Source: a virus. Taken from it: a DNA stretch of 64,000 bases. The stretch lies in the IMG/VR virus record IMGVR_UViG_3300040801_001025, positions 20,499 through 84,498 of that record; one strand, 5' to 3'. Position numbers and translations under genes: made by a program. Under the pieces are notes generated by a model. The model was given only the letters and a program-made list of their open reading frames with translations, did no database searches and was not told where the DNA came from. Below, piece after piece: positions 35,287-42,558 of the stretch; the first letter of the stretch is position 1, and each line of letters starts with the position of its first letter.

Positions 35287-36738
35287 ATGAATAATGAAAT
35301 TAAAATTACTGATAATGTTATCTTGAACTGTGACACGTATAAAGTTTCACACTGGATGTTCATGGAAGAAGGCACGACCTTTTCTCAATCCTACGTCGAA
35401 CCCCGCGTGGGTGCCAAATACGACGAGATTGTATTCTTCGGTCTCCAAGGCATTCTCATGGATGAATTCATGAAGCCGGTCACCATGGAAATGGTTGATC
35501 AGGCAGAGGAATTCCTTGCCAAACACCTTGGTTCTACTGAAGCGTTTAACCGACGCGGCTGGGAAATCATTGTAAACGAATACGGTGGCTACCTCCCGAT
35601 TCGCATTCGTGCTGTGAAAGAAGGCACCGTGCTTCCGGTTGGTAATGCCGTCATCATCGTAGAATCTACGGACCCTCGTTTCAATACGGTGTGGTGCTCG
35701 TCCTACGTTGAAACGAAAATCATGCGTTCGTGGTATGGCTCGACCGTTGCAACGCACTCTCGCGAGATTACGAAGGCTATCCGTGAGGCTCTGAATCGCA
35801 CTGGCACCCCTGATCTTGCTAGCATGAAGCTGGTGGATTTTGGTAGCCGTGGTGTGAGCACGAAGCAGGAATCTATGGTCGGTGGCGCTGCTCACCTCGT
35901 GACTGGCACCAGCACCGATAACCTTCTTGGTATTGGATACGTCGAGGACGTTTACGGTTCCGAGAATGGTATGGCTGGTTTCTCTATTCCTGCAACGGAA
36001 CACAGCATCACGACTTCTTGGGGTGAACTTCGAGAGTTTGAATTCTTCAAGAACATTGTTACGAACATTCTGCCGAAAACCGGCATTGCATCTGTAGTTT
36101 GCGATACCTACAATCTCATGGCTGCAATCGAAATGTTCGGTGAACTTCGCGAAGACATTGAAAAAAATGGTGTCATTGTTATTCGCCCTGATTCTGGTGA
36201 TCCTGTTGAAATGACGGAAGCTGTGGTCCAGAAGCTTGACTCGCTTTTCGGCAGCACGGTCAATGATAAAGGCTTCAAGGTTTTGAACGATTGTGTACGT
36301 ATCATTCAGGGCGACGGTATTGATCTGGAAATGACCAAGGCTATTCTTGATAACTTTGAGCGTCTTGGCTACAGTGCAGATAATATCACCTTTGGTAGCG
36401 GTGGCGGCTTGCTTCGTAAGGTAACTCGTGATACTATGCGCTTCGCAATGAAAGCTTGCCATGTCATTGTCGACGGTGAAGCTCGTGACATTCGTAAAGT
36501 TCCATTGACTGATCCGAGTAAAGCGTCGAAAGCTGGTCGTTTGACGCTGGTGCAAGACACTGTGACTGGCAAGTACAGAACTGTCAATCAGCACGATACT
36601 ATTCGCGCTACCGAGGTTGACGCAATGGATACTGTCTTTGAGAATGGAAGACTACTCCGTATGCAAACTTTTGATGACATTCGTGAACGCGCTGCTATCA
36701 AGGACTGTCCCCGGCGACTTGATAATGTAGCAGCCTAA
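35287..36738 (+). CDS. nadV: Nicotinamide phosphoribosyltransferase (NAMPT)
   Basis: 483 aa from ATG 35287. Makes NMN from nicotinamide and PRPP. Family features include the TDNVILNCDTYKVSHW opening, LVDFGSRGVSTKQES, the GTSTDNLLG segment, SIPATEHSIT, VIRPDSGDPVE (phosphate and ribose binding) and the FGSGGGLLRKVTRDTMRFAMKA region. Full length for the family. Its 22-base leader is identical to that of the NMN adenylyltransferase gene. A long antisense open frame over it is a shadow. Stronger codon bias (more GC) than neighbours suggests high expression or separate origin. Confidence 0.95.
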   Translation: MNNEIKITDNVILNCDTYKVSHWMFMEEGTTFSQSYVEPRVGAKYDEIVFFGLQGILMDEFMKPVTMEMVDQAEEFLAKHLGSTEAFNRRGWEIIVNEYGGYLPIRIRAVKEGTVLPVGNAVIIVESTDPRFNTVWCSSYVETKIMRSWYGSTVATHSREITKAIREALNRTGTPDLASMKLVDFGSRGVSTKQESMVGGAAHLVTGTSTDNLLGIGYVEDVYGSENGMAGFSIPATEHSITTSWGELREFEFFKNIVTNILPKTGIASVVCDTYNLMAAIEMFGELREDIEKNGVIVIRPDSGDPVEMTEAVVQKLDSLFGSTVNDKGFKVLNDCVRIIQGDGIDLEMTKAILDNFERLGYSADNITFGSGGGLLRKVTRDTMRFAMKACHVIVDGEARDIRKVPLTDPSKASKAGRLTLVQDTVTGKYRTVNQHDTIRATEVDAMDTVFENGRLLRMQTFDDIRERAAIKDCPRRLDNVAA

Positions 36739-36768
36739 TGTGCTAAAATTGATCCATTAATGGGTCGT

Positions 36769-36815
36769 AAAGGGGGTTAGTGACTCATTTATGAGACACT
36801 GCCCCCTTCTTTTTG
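36769..36815 (+). terminator. Long rho-independent terminator after nadV
   Basis: AAGGGGG...CCCCCTT outer stem, AGTG/CACT and CTCAT/ATGAG inner stems with a TT loop, then TTCTTTTT. Its T-run also forms part of the leader of the next gene. Confidence 0.85.
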
Positions 36816-36825
36816 GAGACTTAAA

Positions 36826-37083
36826 ATGAACCTCAAAGCAAAGACTATTACTGAAATTGAACTTGGTGTAGAAGATATCTATGAACTGATTCGTGTTGGA
36901 CTGGAAGCAAATTTTCCAAATATGAAAGGGCAGTTTGCGGACATTCGGTTTGAATATGGTACGCATCCCGATGATCTTGAGCAGGATTGCCTGAACCCCC
37001 GTACTATCTTGACTGGTGCTAAGGTCAAGCATGAAGTTGTGCAGAAACCCGAACCGCAAGTTCTTCTTCGTGGGAGTACTTAA
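36826..37083 (+). CDS. Small protein of a three-gene family, 85 aa
   Basis: RBS TTGGAG. The opening KAKTITEIELGVEDIYELIRVGLE parallels the next two genes (KKKVVVYTEEDIYQMIIAH; RTVTVTSEEVEYVISYDELA): a strand with alternating hydrophobics, an acidic turn, then a helix. Probably tandem paralogues. Function unknown. Confidence 0.7.
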   Translation: MNLKAKTITEIELGVEDIYELIRVGLEANFPNMKGQFADIRFEYGTHPDDLEQDCLNPRTILTGAKVKHEVVQKPEPQVLLRGST

Positions 37084-37286
37084 TGATGAGCCTTAAAATT
37101 CAGAAGAAAAAAGTAGTAGTCTACACTGAAGAAGACATTTACCAGATGATTATTGCGCATACCAAGAAGCATGTAGATAGCAGTCTTGGTTGCTATGTTG
37201 AAGGCATTAATGCAAGCTGGTTCACTGATCAGGATGGAACCAAGAAACTTATGGTCAGTTGGCCCGATGGGGGAAGAGAACGATGA
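37083..37286 (+). CDS. Small protein of a three-gene family, 67 aa
   Basis: Starts on the preceding stop (TAATG). Contains the shared VYTEEDIYQMIIAH unit and a C-terminal beta hairpin (INASWFTDQDGTKKLMVSW). Ends with an ATGA overlap to the next member. Function unknown. Confidence 0.7.
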   Translation: MMSLKIQKKKVVVYTEEDIYQMIIAHTKKHVDSSLGCYVEGINASWFTDQDGTKKLMVSWPDGGRER

Positions 37287-37480
37287 ATAAAACAAAAAGA
37301 ACTGTAACCGTAACGTCTGAAGAGGTTGAATACGTTATATCTTATGATGAGCTTGCTCAGATTCTTCGTAGAGAACTTAACGAAACTGGTCGTGTAAGTT
37401 GCGGAGGTTATCAATCACCTACTATTAGGGGTGTAATTTTTAAAGTAAGTAGAGAGATAGAAAGTGCAAGTTCTGTCTAG
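37283..37480 (+). CDS. Small protein of a three-gene family, 65 aa
   Basis: Start MNKTKRTVTV at 37283 with GGAAGAG upstream, not the 8-residue extension. Shares the TVTSEEVEYVISYDELAQIL unit, then GVIFKVSREIES. Last of three overlapping small genes. Function unknown. Confidence 0.7.
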   Translation: MNKTKRTVTVTSEEVEYVISYDELAQILRRELNETGRVSCGGYQSPTIRGVIFKVSREIESASSV

Positions 37481-37496
37481 GAAAATACTTTAGATT

Positions 37497-37964
37497 ATGA
37501 AAATAATTAATGATTCAAAATGGCAGGACCGATTCATTAAGCTGGCGAGAATGGTGGCTAGTTGGTCTAAGGATAGATCAACTCAAGTCGGTGCTGTTAT
37601 TGTTACAGGTGATGGACACCCTCGCTCTTTTGGGTTCAACGGAATGCCACAAGGCGTAAATGATGATATTGATGAGCGGCATGAGCGTCCAGAAAAGTAT
37701 TTTTGGTTTGAACATGCTGAAAGGAATGCGATATACTTGGCAGATGGTGATCTAAAAGATTGCGTTATGTTTGTAACACATATGCCGTGTGCTGATTGTG
37801 CTCGTGCCATTATTCAAACAGGAATTGCGCACGTTGTGGTTGACGCGCAGGGGAAATTGAGTCATGGTACTCAACTATCAGATTCATGTACGGCAGCGCG
37901 AGAAATGTTTTTTGAGACTGGCGTTTATTTGATTGAAAGATATGTAAGGGATGATGCAAAATGA
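37497..37964 (+). CDS. cd: Deoxycytidylate (dCMP) deaminase
   Basis: 155 aa. Converts dCMP to dUMP for dTMP synthesis. Zinc site HAERNAI and PCADCARAI are both present, with the proton-shuttling Glu in HAE. N-terminal ARMVASWSKDRSTQVGAVIV is typical. The ribosome site is weak. Operonic with a P-loop kinase by ATGA overlap. Confidence 0.95.
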   Translation: MKIINDSKWQDRFIKLARMVASWSKDRSTQVGAVIVTGDGHPRSFGFNGMPQGVNDDIDERHERPEKYFWFEHAERNAIYLADGDLKDCVMFVTHMPCADCARAIIQTGIAHVVVDAQGKLSHGTQLSDSCTAAREMFFETGVYLIERYVRDDAK

Positions 37965-38476
37965 ACATTAAGCTGCACACTGAGCGTCCGAATCTTATCG
38001 TGTTGGTTGGAGTACCGGCATCCGGTAAGTCTACTTGGCGTGATAATTTTATCGCTAAGATGGAAACGGCTGTAGACGATGACTTTGTAATTATCTCGTC
38101 CGACGATGAGATTGAGGCATTGTGTGAAGCTGAAGGAATCACGTATACTGAGGGCTTCTCGAAGTTTGTAGGTAAGGCTACGGCAATCGTGAAGCAAAAG
38201 GTTCGCGACGCAGTAAATAATGGTAGGAACATCATTTGGGATCAGACTAATGTCAATGTGAAGAAGCGTAAGACCATCTTTCGTGACACTGGACAGAATT
38301 ACTACCGTATTGCGGTTGCATTCGAACTGGATGATGATGCAGAATTGAAGCGTAGGCTACAACACCGTGAGGAAACTACGGGCAAAAGCATTCCGCCACA
38401 TGTTATCGACAGCATGCTGAAAAGCTATGTGCGACCGACGACGCAGGAGGGATTTGACAAAGTACATTTGGCATAG
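37961..38476 (+). CDS. P-loop kinase resembling polynucleotide kinase domain
   Basis: 171 aa. Walker A GVPASGKSTW, then IISSDDEI and WDQTNVNVKKRK, and a lid helix AELKRRLQHREETTGKSIP. This order matches the kinase domain of T4 Pnk and related AAA_33 proteins that phosphorylate 5'-OH ends. The Pnk phosphatase domain is absent; a separate HAD protein is encoded at 39818. Substrate could also be a nucleotide. Confidence 0.75.
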   Translation: MNIKLHTERPNLIVLVGVPASGKSTWRDNFIAKMETAVDDDFVIISSDDEIEALCEAEGITYTEGFSKFVGKATAIVKQKVRDAVNNGRNIIWDQTNVNVKKRKTIFRDTGQNYYRIAVAFELDDDAELKRRLQHREETTGKSIPPHVIDSMLKSYVRPTTQEGFDKVHLA

Positions 38477-38487
38477 GAGCTAGGACA

Positions 38488-39117
38488 ATGATGGAGCAAG
38501 AAATTATCGTCGGTCAACCGACGTTGCCGCAGATACTGGCGTTGAACAAGGGTGGCGAACCGCTACACTGGATCAACTTCAAGGAGTGTCTGTTCTACGA
38601 AGCAAAGGGTAAGATTGCATGGACCGATGGTCGTATCAAGATTGCATTGCGTGGTGGAACGAACGCCAAGACTGGTGAACGTACAATCGTAGAGATTGAT
38701 ACCATTGTGGCTGTCGACAGCAACATTTCTCCGACTAAGTATCGTCAGGATACTCCGTCGTTGACTAACGCGGCATTGTTCTCTCGTGATATGAACATAT
38801 GCGCTTACTGTGGAGAACGTTTCTCAGATAAGCATTTGACTCGTGATCACGTAGTTCCAACGTCGAAAGGTGGTCCTAACAACTGGATGAACGTGGTGGC
38901 ATCTTGCCGTCAATGTAATCAGAAGAAGGACGACCGTACACCGGAGCAGGCTCATATGCCACTGCGCTATGTACCTTACATTCCGTCGTTTAACGAGGCT
39001 TTGATTCTAAAGAATCACCGAATCCTTGGTTGCCAGATGGAATGGTTGCTAGGTGGTGTATCAAAGGATAGTCGTATCCGACAAGCTTACGAGAATGGCA
39101 CCTATCCGGTGCAATAG
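38488..39117 (+). CDS. HNH endonuclease
   Basis: 209 aa. HNH core ICAYCGERFSDKHLTRDHVV, then PTSKGG, NNWMNVVASCRQCN and KK, with the two CxxC zinc pairs. The N-terminal ~95 residues are a beta-rich domain (LHWINFKECLFYEAKGKIAW). No intron-type DNA-binding repeats, so this is unlike the homing enzyme at 34504 and nearer to chromosomal HNH nucleases of unknown target. Start may be 38488 or the adjacent ATG 38491. Confidence 0.85.
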   Translation: MMEQEIIVGQPTLPQILALNKGGEPLHWINFKECLFYEAKGKIAWTDGRIKIALRGGTNAKTGERTIVEIDTIVAVDSNISPTKYRQDTPSLTNAALFSRDMNICAYCGERFSDKHLTRDHVVPTSKGGPNNWMNVVASCRQCNQKKDDRTPEQAHMPLRYVPYIPSFNEALILKNHRILGCQMEWLLGGVSKDSRIRQAYENGTYPVQ

Positions 39118-39129
39118 CTCTAAGCTATC

Positions 39130-39174
39130 TTGAAGTTCGATAAAAGGGTGTGCTATAATGGCGCACCCTTTTTT
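39130..39174 (+). promoter_or_regulatory. Promoter within a terminator-like hairpin
   Basis: TTGAAG (39130-39135), 18 bases, TATAAT (39154-39159). The -10 lies in the loop of a 12-bp hairpin (39142-39153 with 39161-39172) followed by T's. It can end transcription from upstream and start the MazG-like gene. Confidence 0.6.
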
Positions 39175-39194
39175 CGTTATGGAGACAGAAAAAT

Positions 39195-39815
39195 ATGGAT
39201 AGAAAAGATTTTCAATTACTTGCAGTACGCACAGAGTCTGTCAAGGATGTTTTAACTCTCAGAGCAGTTGATAGAGAGATATTCTTTACCTCTCTTCAAA
39301 TTCTAGATTTTATTGTGGAGATTTTGGATCGGTATAAGAAACACATCTTTTACGGACGTGAATTGCCATATGTTGATGATATGAGTTCATTAGCTACTTC
39401 TACTACTCGTCTGAGTAATGAATTAGGCTATCTTATTGCGGCAGCATCGCGTTCTAGCGAAACAGAGACTGAAGAACTTGTAATCAATCCGAGAGTATTT
39501 CATGCTTTGCTTGGAACTATTACAGAACATGGTGAGCTTGCTGCTGCACTTCTCAAGGGATTGCAGCGTGAAGAAGGTCTTGATTACATCAACGTCCTCG
39601 AAGAACTTGGTGATTCTGACTGGTACAAGGCTTTGTTCTACGAAGCAACTGGTGTAGACTGGGAAACTGTACAAGCAGCTATCATCAAAAAGCTAGAGAT
39701 TCGCTTCGAAGATGTAATCTTTGGCGAAGATGGTGCAAATGATCGTGATCTTGAAGCTGAACGTGCGGAGCTAGAGAGACTGCTACAGTCTCAACTTGAC
39801 CTATTTGAAGGATAA
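39195..39815 (+). CDS. MazG-like nucleoside triphosphate pyrophosphohydrolase
   Basis: 206 aa. The core TEHGELAAALLKGLQREEGL, then DYINVLEELGDSDWY, gives the E-x2-E...E-x2-D metal site of all-alpha NTP-PPases, typical of phage MazG-like proteins. An N-terminal ~90-residue helical extension precedes it. May remove non-canonical dNTPs or alter the alarmone pool. RBS GGAGAC. Confidence 0.85.
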   Translation: MDRKDFQLLAVRTESVKDVLTLRAVDREIFFTSLQILDFIVEILDRYKKHIFYGRELPYVDDMSSLATSTTRLSNELGYLIAAASRSSETETEELVINPRVFHALLGTITEHGELAAALLKGLQREEGLDYINVLEELGDSDWYKALFYEATGVDWETVQAAIIKKLEIRFEDVIFGEDGANDRDLEAERAELERLLQSQLDLFEG

Positions 39816-39817
39816 GT

Positions 39818-40393
39818 ATGAGTAACGTTGCTGTTTTTGATCTGGATGATACACTTCTGAATCTTAAAGAAGAGCTAATGGAAATCGTTAGCTTGGAATT
39901 AGGAAAAAAAGTTGACCATTGGTGTCTCTGGAATGGCCACCATGACTTTCATCAGCGAGCAGGTATTGACGGTGACCAACTGAAAGAGATTTGTCAGAAG
40001 CATAAAGTCTTCAGAACAGTCAGACCTCATCTATTTGCCCCGTATCTGCTCCGTGACTTGCGTCTAAGGGGTTTTAAGGTTGTCATCGTAACAGCACGAG
40101 AAGGATTCGTACCAAACGCTAGAGCGGAAACTGAGGTGTATCTGGGCCTACATGATCTTGAGTATGATGAACTTGTAATCACGGGTCATGGTCAAAACAA
40201 GATGGATTATCTAGAGCACCACGATCACATTGCTGTTGCAGTAGATGATCAAGTTGGAAATTGTGAAGATTTTCATGAAAGTGGCAAAGTTGATCATACA
40301 TTGTTGGTTGCGCTACCGGGTAACAAAAATTGTACATTGTTCCCTCGTATACATAATCTGTATCAGGTGTACAACCATCTGAATTTGGAATAG
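39818..40393 (+). CDS. HAD-superfamily phosphatase
   Basis: 191 aa. Motif I VFDLDDTLL, motif II IVTARE, and motif IV AVDDQVGN are present, with a small helical cap. Could be a 5'-nucleotidase or the 3'-phosphatase partner of the kinase at 37961. Follows the MazG-like gene by two bases, RBS AAGGA. Confidence 0.85.
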   Translation: MSNVAVFDLDDTLLNLKEELMEIVSLELGKKVDHWCLWNGHHDFHQRAGIDGDQLKEICQKHKVFRTVRPHLFAPYLLRDLRLRGFKVVIVTAREGFVPNARAETEVYLGLHDLEYDELVITGHGQNKMDYLEHHDHIAVAVDDQVGNCEDFHESGKVDHTLLVALPGNKNCTLFPRIHNLYQVYNHLNLE

Positions 40394-40403
40394 GAGAAGT
40401 GAT

Positions 40404-40682
40404 ATGCGCTCTATTAATCGTGAAAGACTTCAAACGCTACGAGGTGCAACCCTCATTGCGGATATGAGAAGTCCAGAATATTTTCGCGGTGGCAGTTTGC
40501 CTGAAGCAAAGAATTTGCCATTACGAAACTTGCTAAATGAGCTTCACCGAACTGACAAGAAGTCTAACATTGTAATTGTTGGTAATTCTGTTGATGAAAG
40601 TGACATGCAAATGGCATGCACATATGCTGAGCAGCTTGGTTTTACCAAGATTTACAAGTCTGAAATCACAAAACTGTTGTAA
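40404..40682 (+). CDS. Rhodanese-like protein lacking the catalytic cysteine
   Basis: 92 aa. LIADMRSPEYFRGGSLPEAKN and LPLRNLLNEL match the rhodanese start, and AEQLGFTKIYKSEI the end. The active-site loop position reads VIVGNSVDESDMQMA, with no cysteine, so sulfur transfer is unlikely. Inactive rhodanese domains usually bind protein partners. RBS AGGAG. Confidence 0.7.
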   Translation: MRSINRERLQTLRGATLIADMRSPEYFRGGSLPEAKNLPLRNLLNELHRTDKKSNIVIVGNSVDESDMQMACTYAEQLGFTKIYKSEITKLL

Positions 40683-40683
40683 G

Positions 40684-40710
40684 AGAAAGCCCCCGTAGGG
40701 GCTTTTTCTT
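40684..40710. terminator. Bidirectional terminator between convergent genes
   Basis: AGAAAGCCCC, loop CGTA, GGGGCTTTTTCT. A- and T-runs on both sides allow use by both strands. Confidence 0.9.
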
Positions 40711-41489
40711 TAAACGGCTTCTTCTAGAGCGCAAATCCAAGATTTTACAAACTCGCTTCTAAGAATGTCGGCCTTAGTGAAGACAACTTCGTCAAGGTCA
40801 GGCATTCTACTAGCGACTTTCAAGAACTTTTGCATTCCAGATTGATCGTTATGTGATTTATATAGGTCGGTTTGAATTTGGTCACCGATCAGAATGATGC
40901 TAGAATCCACACCCACACGGGTCATAACAGTATTGACTTCATGGAAGGTTAGATTCTGAAGCTCATCTACTAGGATAACAGCATCATCCCAGTTCAAACC
41001 ACGCAGATGCGAGGTAGGCATAAATTCAATGATACCGGCAGCTTTCATATCGTCATATGCATTGTAATTTCCCACTAAGAAACTAACTATGTCTCGATAT
41101 GGAGCTTCGTAGGGAGCAAGTTTTTCATCAACTGTGCCGGGTAAGTGACCAATTTCGCGACTGGCGACGGCGCTTCGCACGATTATGATTCTTTTTTGAG
41201 GTGCATCTTTGGACAATACATCAGTTAGGGCTAGATACATTCCTGCTAATGTTTTACCAGTTCCTGCGGAGCCATTAGCTATGATGTTATTTCCTGAGAA
41301 GTAAGATTCAAACATTTGACGTTGTGGTTCGTTAAGAGGTTTGATAGCGCGTAAATCATGGATCGTCCATGACTTTTTCTTTCGGTCTTCTGCCATTGCA
41401 ATTCCATTTTTATATAATGCTTCTGTTAGCACTTCGATCTGTTCTTTTTTAGCACATTGTGCTTTCTTTCTGCTGCGTCTGTTAGACAT
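40710..41489 (-). CDS. phoH: PhoH-like ATPase
   Basis: 259 aa. Walker A ANGSAGTGKT, then RSAVASREIGHLPGTVDEK, AVILVDELQNL (Walker B) and GDQIQTD, all classic PhoH. The N-terminal basic tail MSNRRSRKKAQCAKK may bind nucleic acid. PhoH is common in marine and environmental phages, with an RNA-helicase-like fold. Transcribed leftward from the 41.5 kb intergenic region. Confidence 0.95.
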   Translation of the reverse strand: MSNRRSRKKAQCAKKEQIEVLTEALYKNGIAMAEDRKKKSWTIHDLRAIKPLNEPQRQMFESYFSGNNIIANGSAGTGKTLAGMYLALTDVLSKDAPQKRIIIVRSAVASREIGHLPGTVDEKLAPYEAPYRDIVSFLVGNYNAYDDMKAAGIIEFMPTSHLRGLNWDDAVILVDELQNLTFHEVNTVMTRVGVDSSIILIGDQIQTDLYKSHNDQSGMQKFLKVASRMPDLDEVVFTKADILRSEFVKSWICALEEAV

Positions 41490-41559
41490 TGTGTGTCCCC
41501 CTACATGGTTAGTGTTTTTGCAGTCTCATACTTGATTTGTTACTGTCTATCACCTCCCA

Positions 41560-41589
41560 TGTATAACGGACTAATTTTAAAATAGTCAA
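41560..41589 (-). promoter_or_regulatory. Candidate sigma-70 promoter for phoH
   Basis: On the minus strand, TTGACT (41589-41584), 18 bases, TATACA (41565-41560), about 65 bases before the phoH start. A perfect late box TATAAATAC also lies on this strand at 41724-41716. Confidence 0.45.
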
Positions 41590-41614
41590 GCTGGAGAACT
41601 AGGCTAATCTAACG

Positions 41615-41643
41615 TTGACAATTATCATAGTCGATAGTAGAAT
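41615..41643 (+). promoter_or_regulatory. Strong sigma-70 promoter
   Basis: TTGACA, exact 17 bases, TAGAAT. Predicted start near 41650, leaving a leader of ~93 bases before the gene at 41744. The leader also holds a late-like AATAAATAT at 41687-41695. Apart from these promoters I see no gene in 41490-41743. Confidence 0.7.
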
Positions 41644-41743
41644 CGCCGCTGTGTCTCGTCCTTGCCTGACGTGCAAATCGTACTGGAATAAATATCTCAC
41701 AGACGATGTACAATTGTATTTATAAGTTTTCTGGGAAGATTTT

Positions 41744-42034
41744 ATGGAAGATGACCAAACCCTTGATATGTCAAAGCGTTACTATTATGACGGCAGTGAA
41801 TATTATCTCACTGGGCGAGTGGCTGAAAGGATTGTAAAACAGGAGCCTAGACGCTCTCGTAGACGCCGAAAAGATGAAGATGATGTAGTGAATGAACATG
41901 TTGAGGTAATGGTCGAGATAGCTCCTGTGGGCGCTATGAAACTACCCGGTGCAACGGAAGGCAACCTATGGGTAAAAACTACAGATTTGTTTACGATTCA
42001 TGACAGAATCAATGATGATTTAGAAGAAGGCTAA
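41744..42034 (+). CDS. Hypothetical protein, 96 aa
   Basis: Contains an Arg-rich EPRRSRRRRKDED segment between an aromatic N-terminus (RYYYDGSEYYLTG) and a beta-rich end (EVMVEIAPVGAMKLPG). RBS GGGAAG. First gene behind the strong promoter at 41615, so probably expressed early. Function unknown. Confidence 0.7.
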   Translation: MEDDQTLDMSKRYYYDGSEYYLTGRVAERIVKQEPRRSRRRRKDEDDVVNEHVEVMVEIAPVGAMKLPGATEGNLWVKTTDLFTIHDRINDDLEEG

Positions 42035-42038
42035 ATAC
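42031..42038 (+). promoter_or_regulatory. Variant late promoter, CTAAATAC
   Basis: Overlaps the preceding stop codon and lies 20 bases before the GTG start at 42058. Confidence 0.5.
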
Positions 42039-42057
42039 TAAAAAAGGGACATGTCTA

Positions 42058-42558
42058 GTGAAATTAATTGAAGTTGCATTGCTTGAGAAAGAAACACAGA
42101 AACCGGGAACGTTTGTAGGAGCACGACCATCCAAAGAATCAATGAATATGATTCAGGATCAAATTAAAAAGCTTGATGTTCCTAACCCCATCGACAAAGG
42201 CAAGATGCACATCACTGTCATTTACTCTCGCAAACACTTACCAGATTTTAAAGCACGGGGTAAACTAGATAAACCTATTATCGCAAAACCGGATAAACTT
42301 CACATATTCCCTGCACGAGACAGTAAGAATGCTCTCGTTCTAAAAATCAAATGTCCAGAGCTAACAAAACGTCATGAAGAAATCATGGACGAACATGAAG
42401 CAACCTATGACTTTGACGAATACCGTCCGCATGTGACACTATCCTATGATGCGGGTGATTATGACCTATCCAAGTATAATGCTGATGACTTTAGTGATAT
42501 TGAAATCACTGAAGAGTATGATACTCCACTTAAAACTGATTGGCTAGTTAAAAAATGA
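42058..42558 (+). CDS. 2H phosphoesterase, candidate Acb1-like anti-CBASS enzyme
   Basis: 166 aa from a GTG start with AAAGGGA upstream. Two HxT motifs, H51-I-T53 in KMHITVIYS and H125-V-T127 in YRPHVTLSY, define the 2H fold. T4 Acb1 (gene 57B, 152 aa) has the same layout and cuts the cyclic nucleotides that activate CBASS. Spacing between motifs here (74) is close to that of Acb1 (69). Other 2H enzymes, such as RNA ligase-like or tRNA phosphodiesterases, share these motifs, so substrate is unproven. Overlaps the next gene by ATGA. Confidence 0.7.
   Translation: MKLIEVALLEKETQKPGTFVGARPSKESMNMIQDQIKKLDVPNPIDKGKMHITVIYSRKHLPDFKARGKLDKPIIAKPDKLHIFPARDSKNALVLKIKCPELTKRHEEIMDEHEATYDFDEYRPHVTLSYDAGDYDLSKYNADDFSDIEITEEYDTPLKTDWLVKK

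Noticed and set aside
35347-36594. 415-residue minus-strand open frame opposite nadV
   Set aside because: nadV is complete and well conserved by motif; the antisense frame results from its codon bias and has no ribosome site or domain.
38488-39117. HNH protein considered as a second homing endonuclease
   Set aside because: It lacks NUMOD or IENR modules and has a different, beta-rich N-terminal domain.
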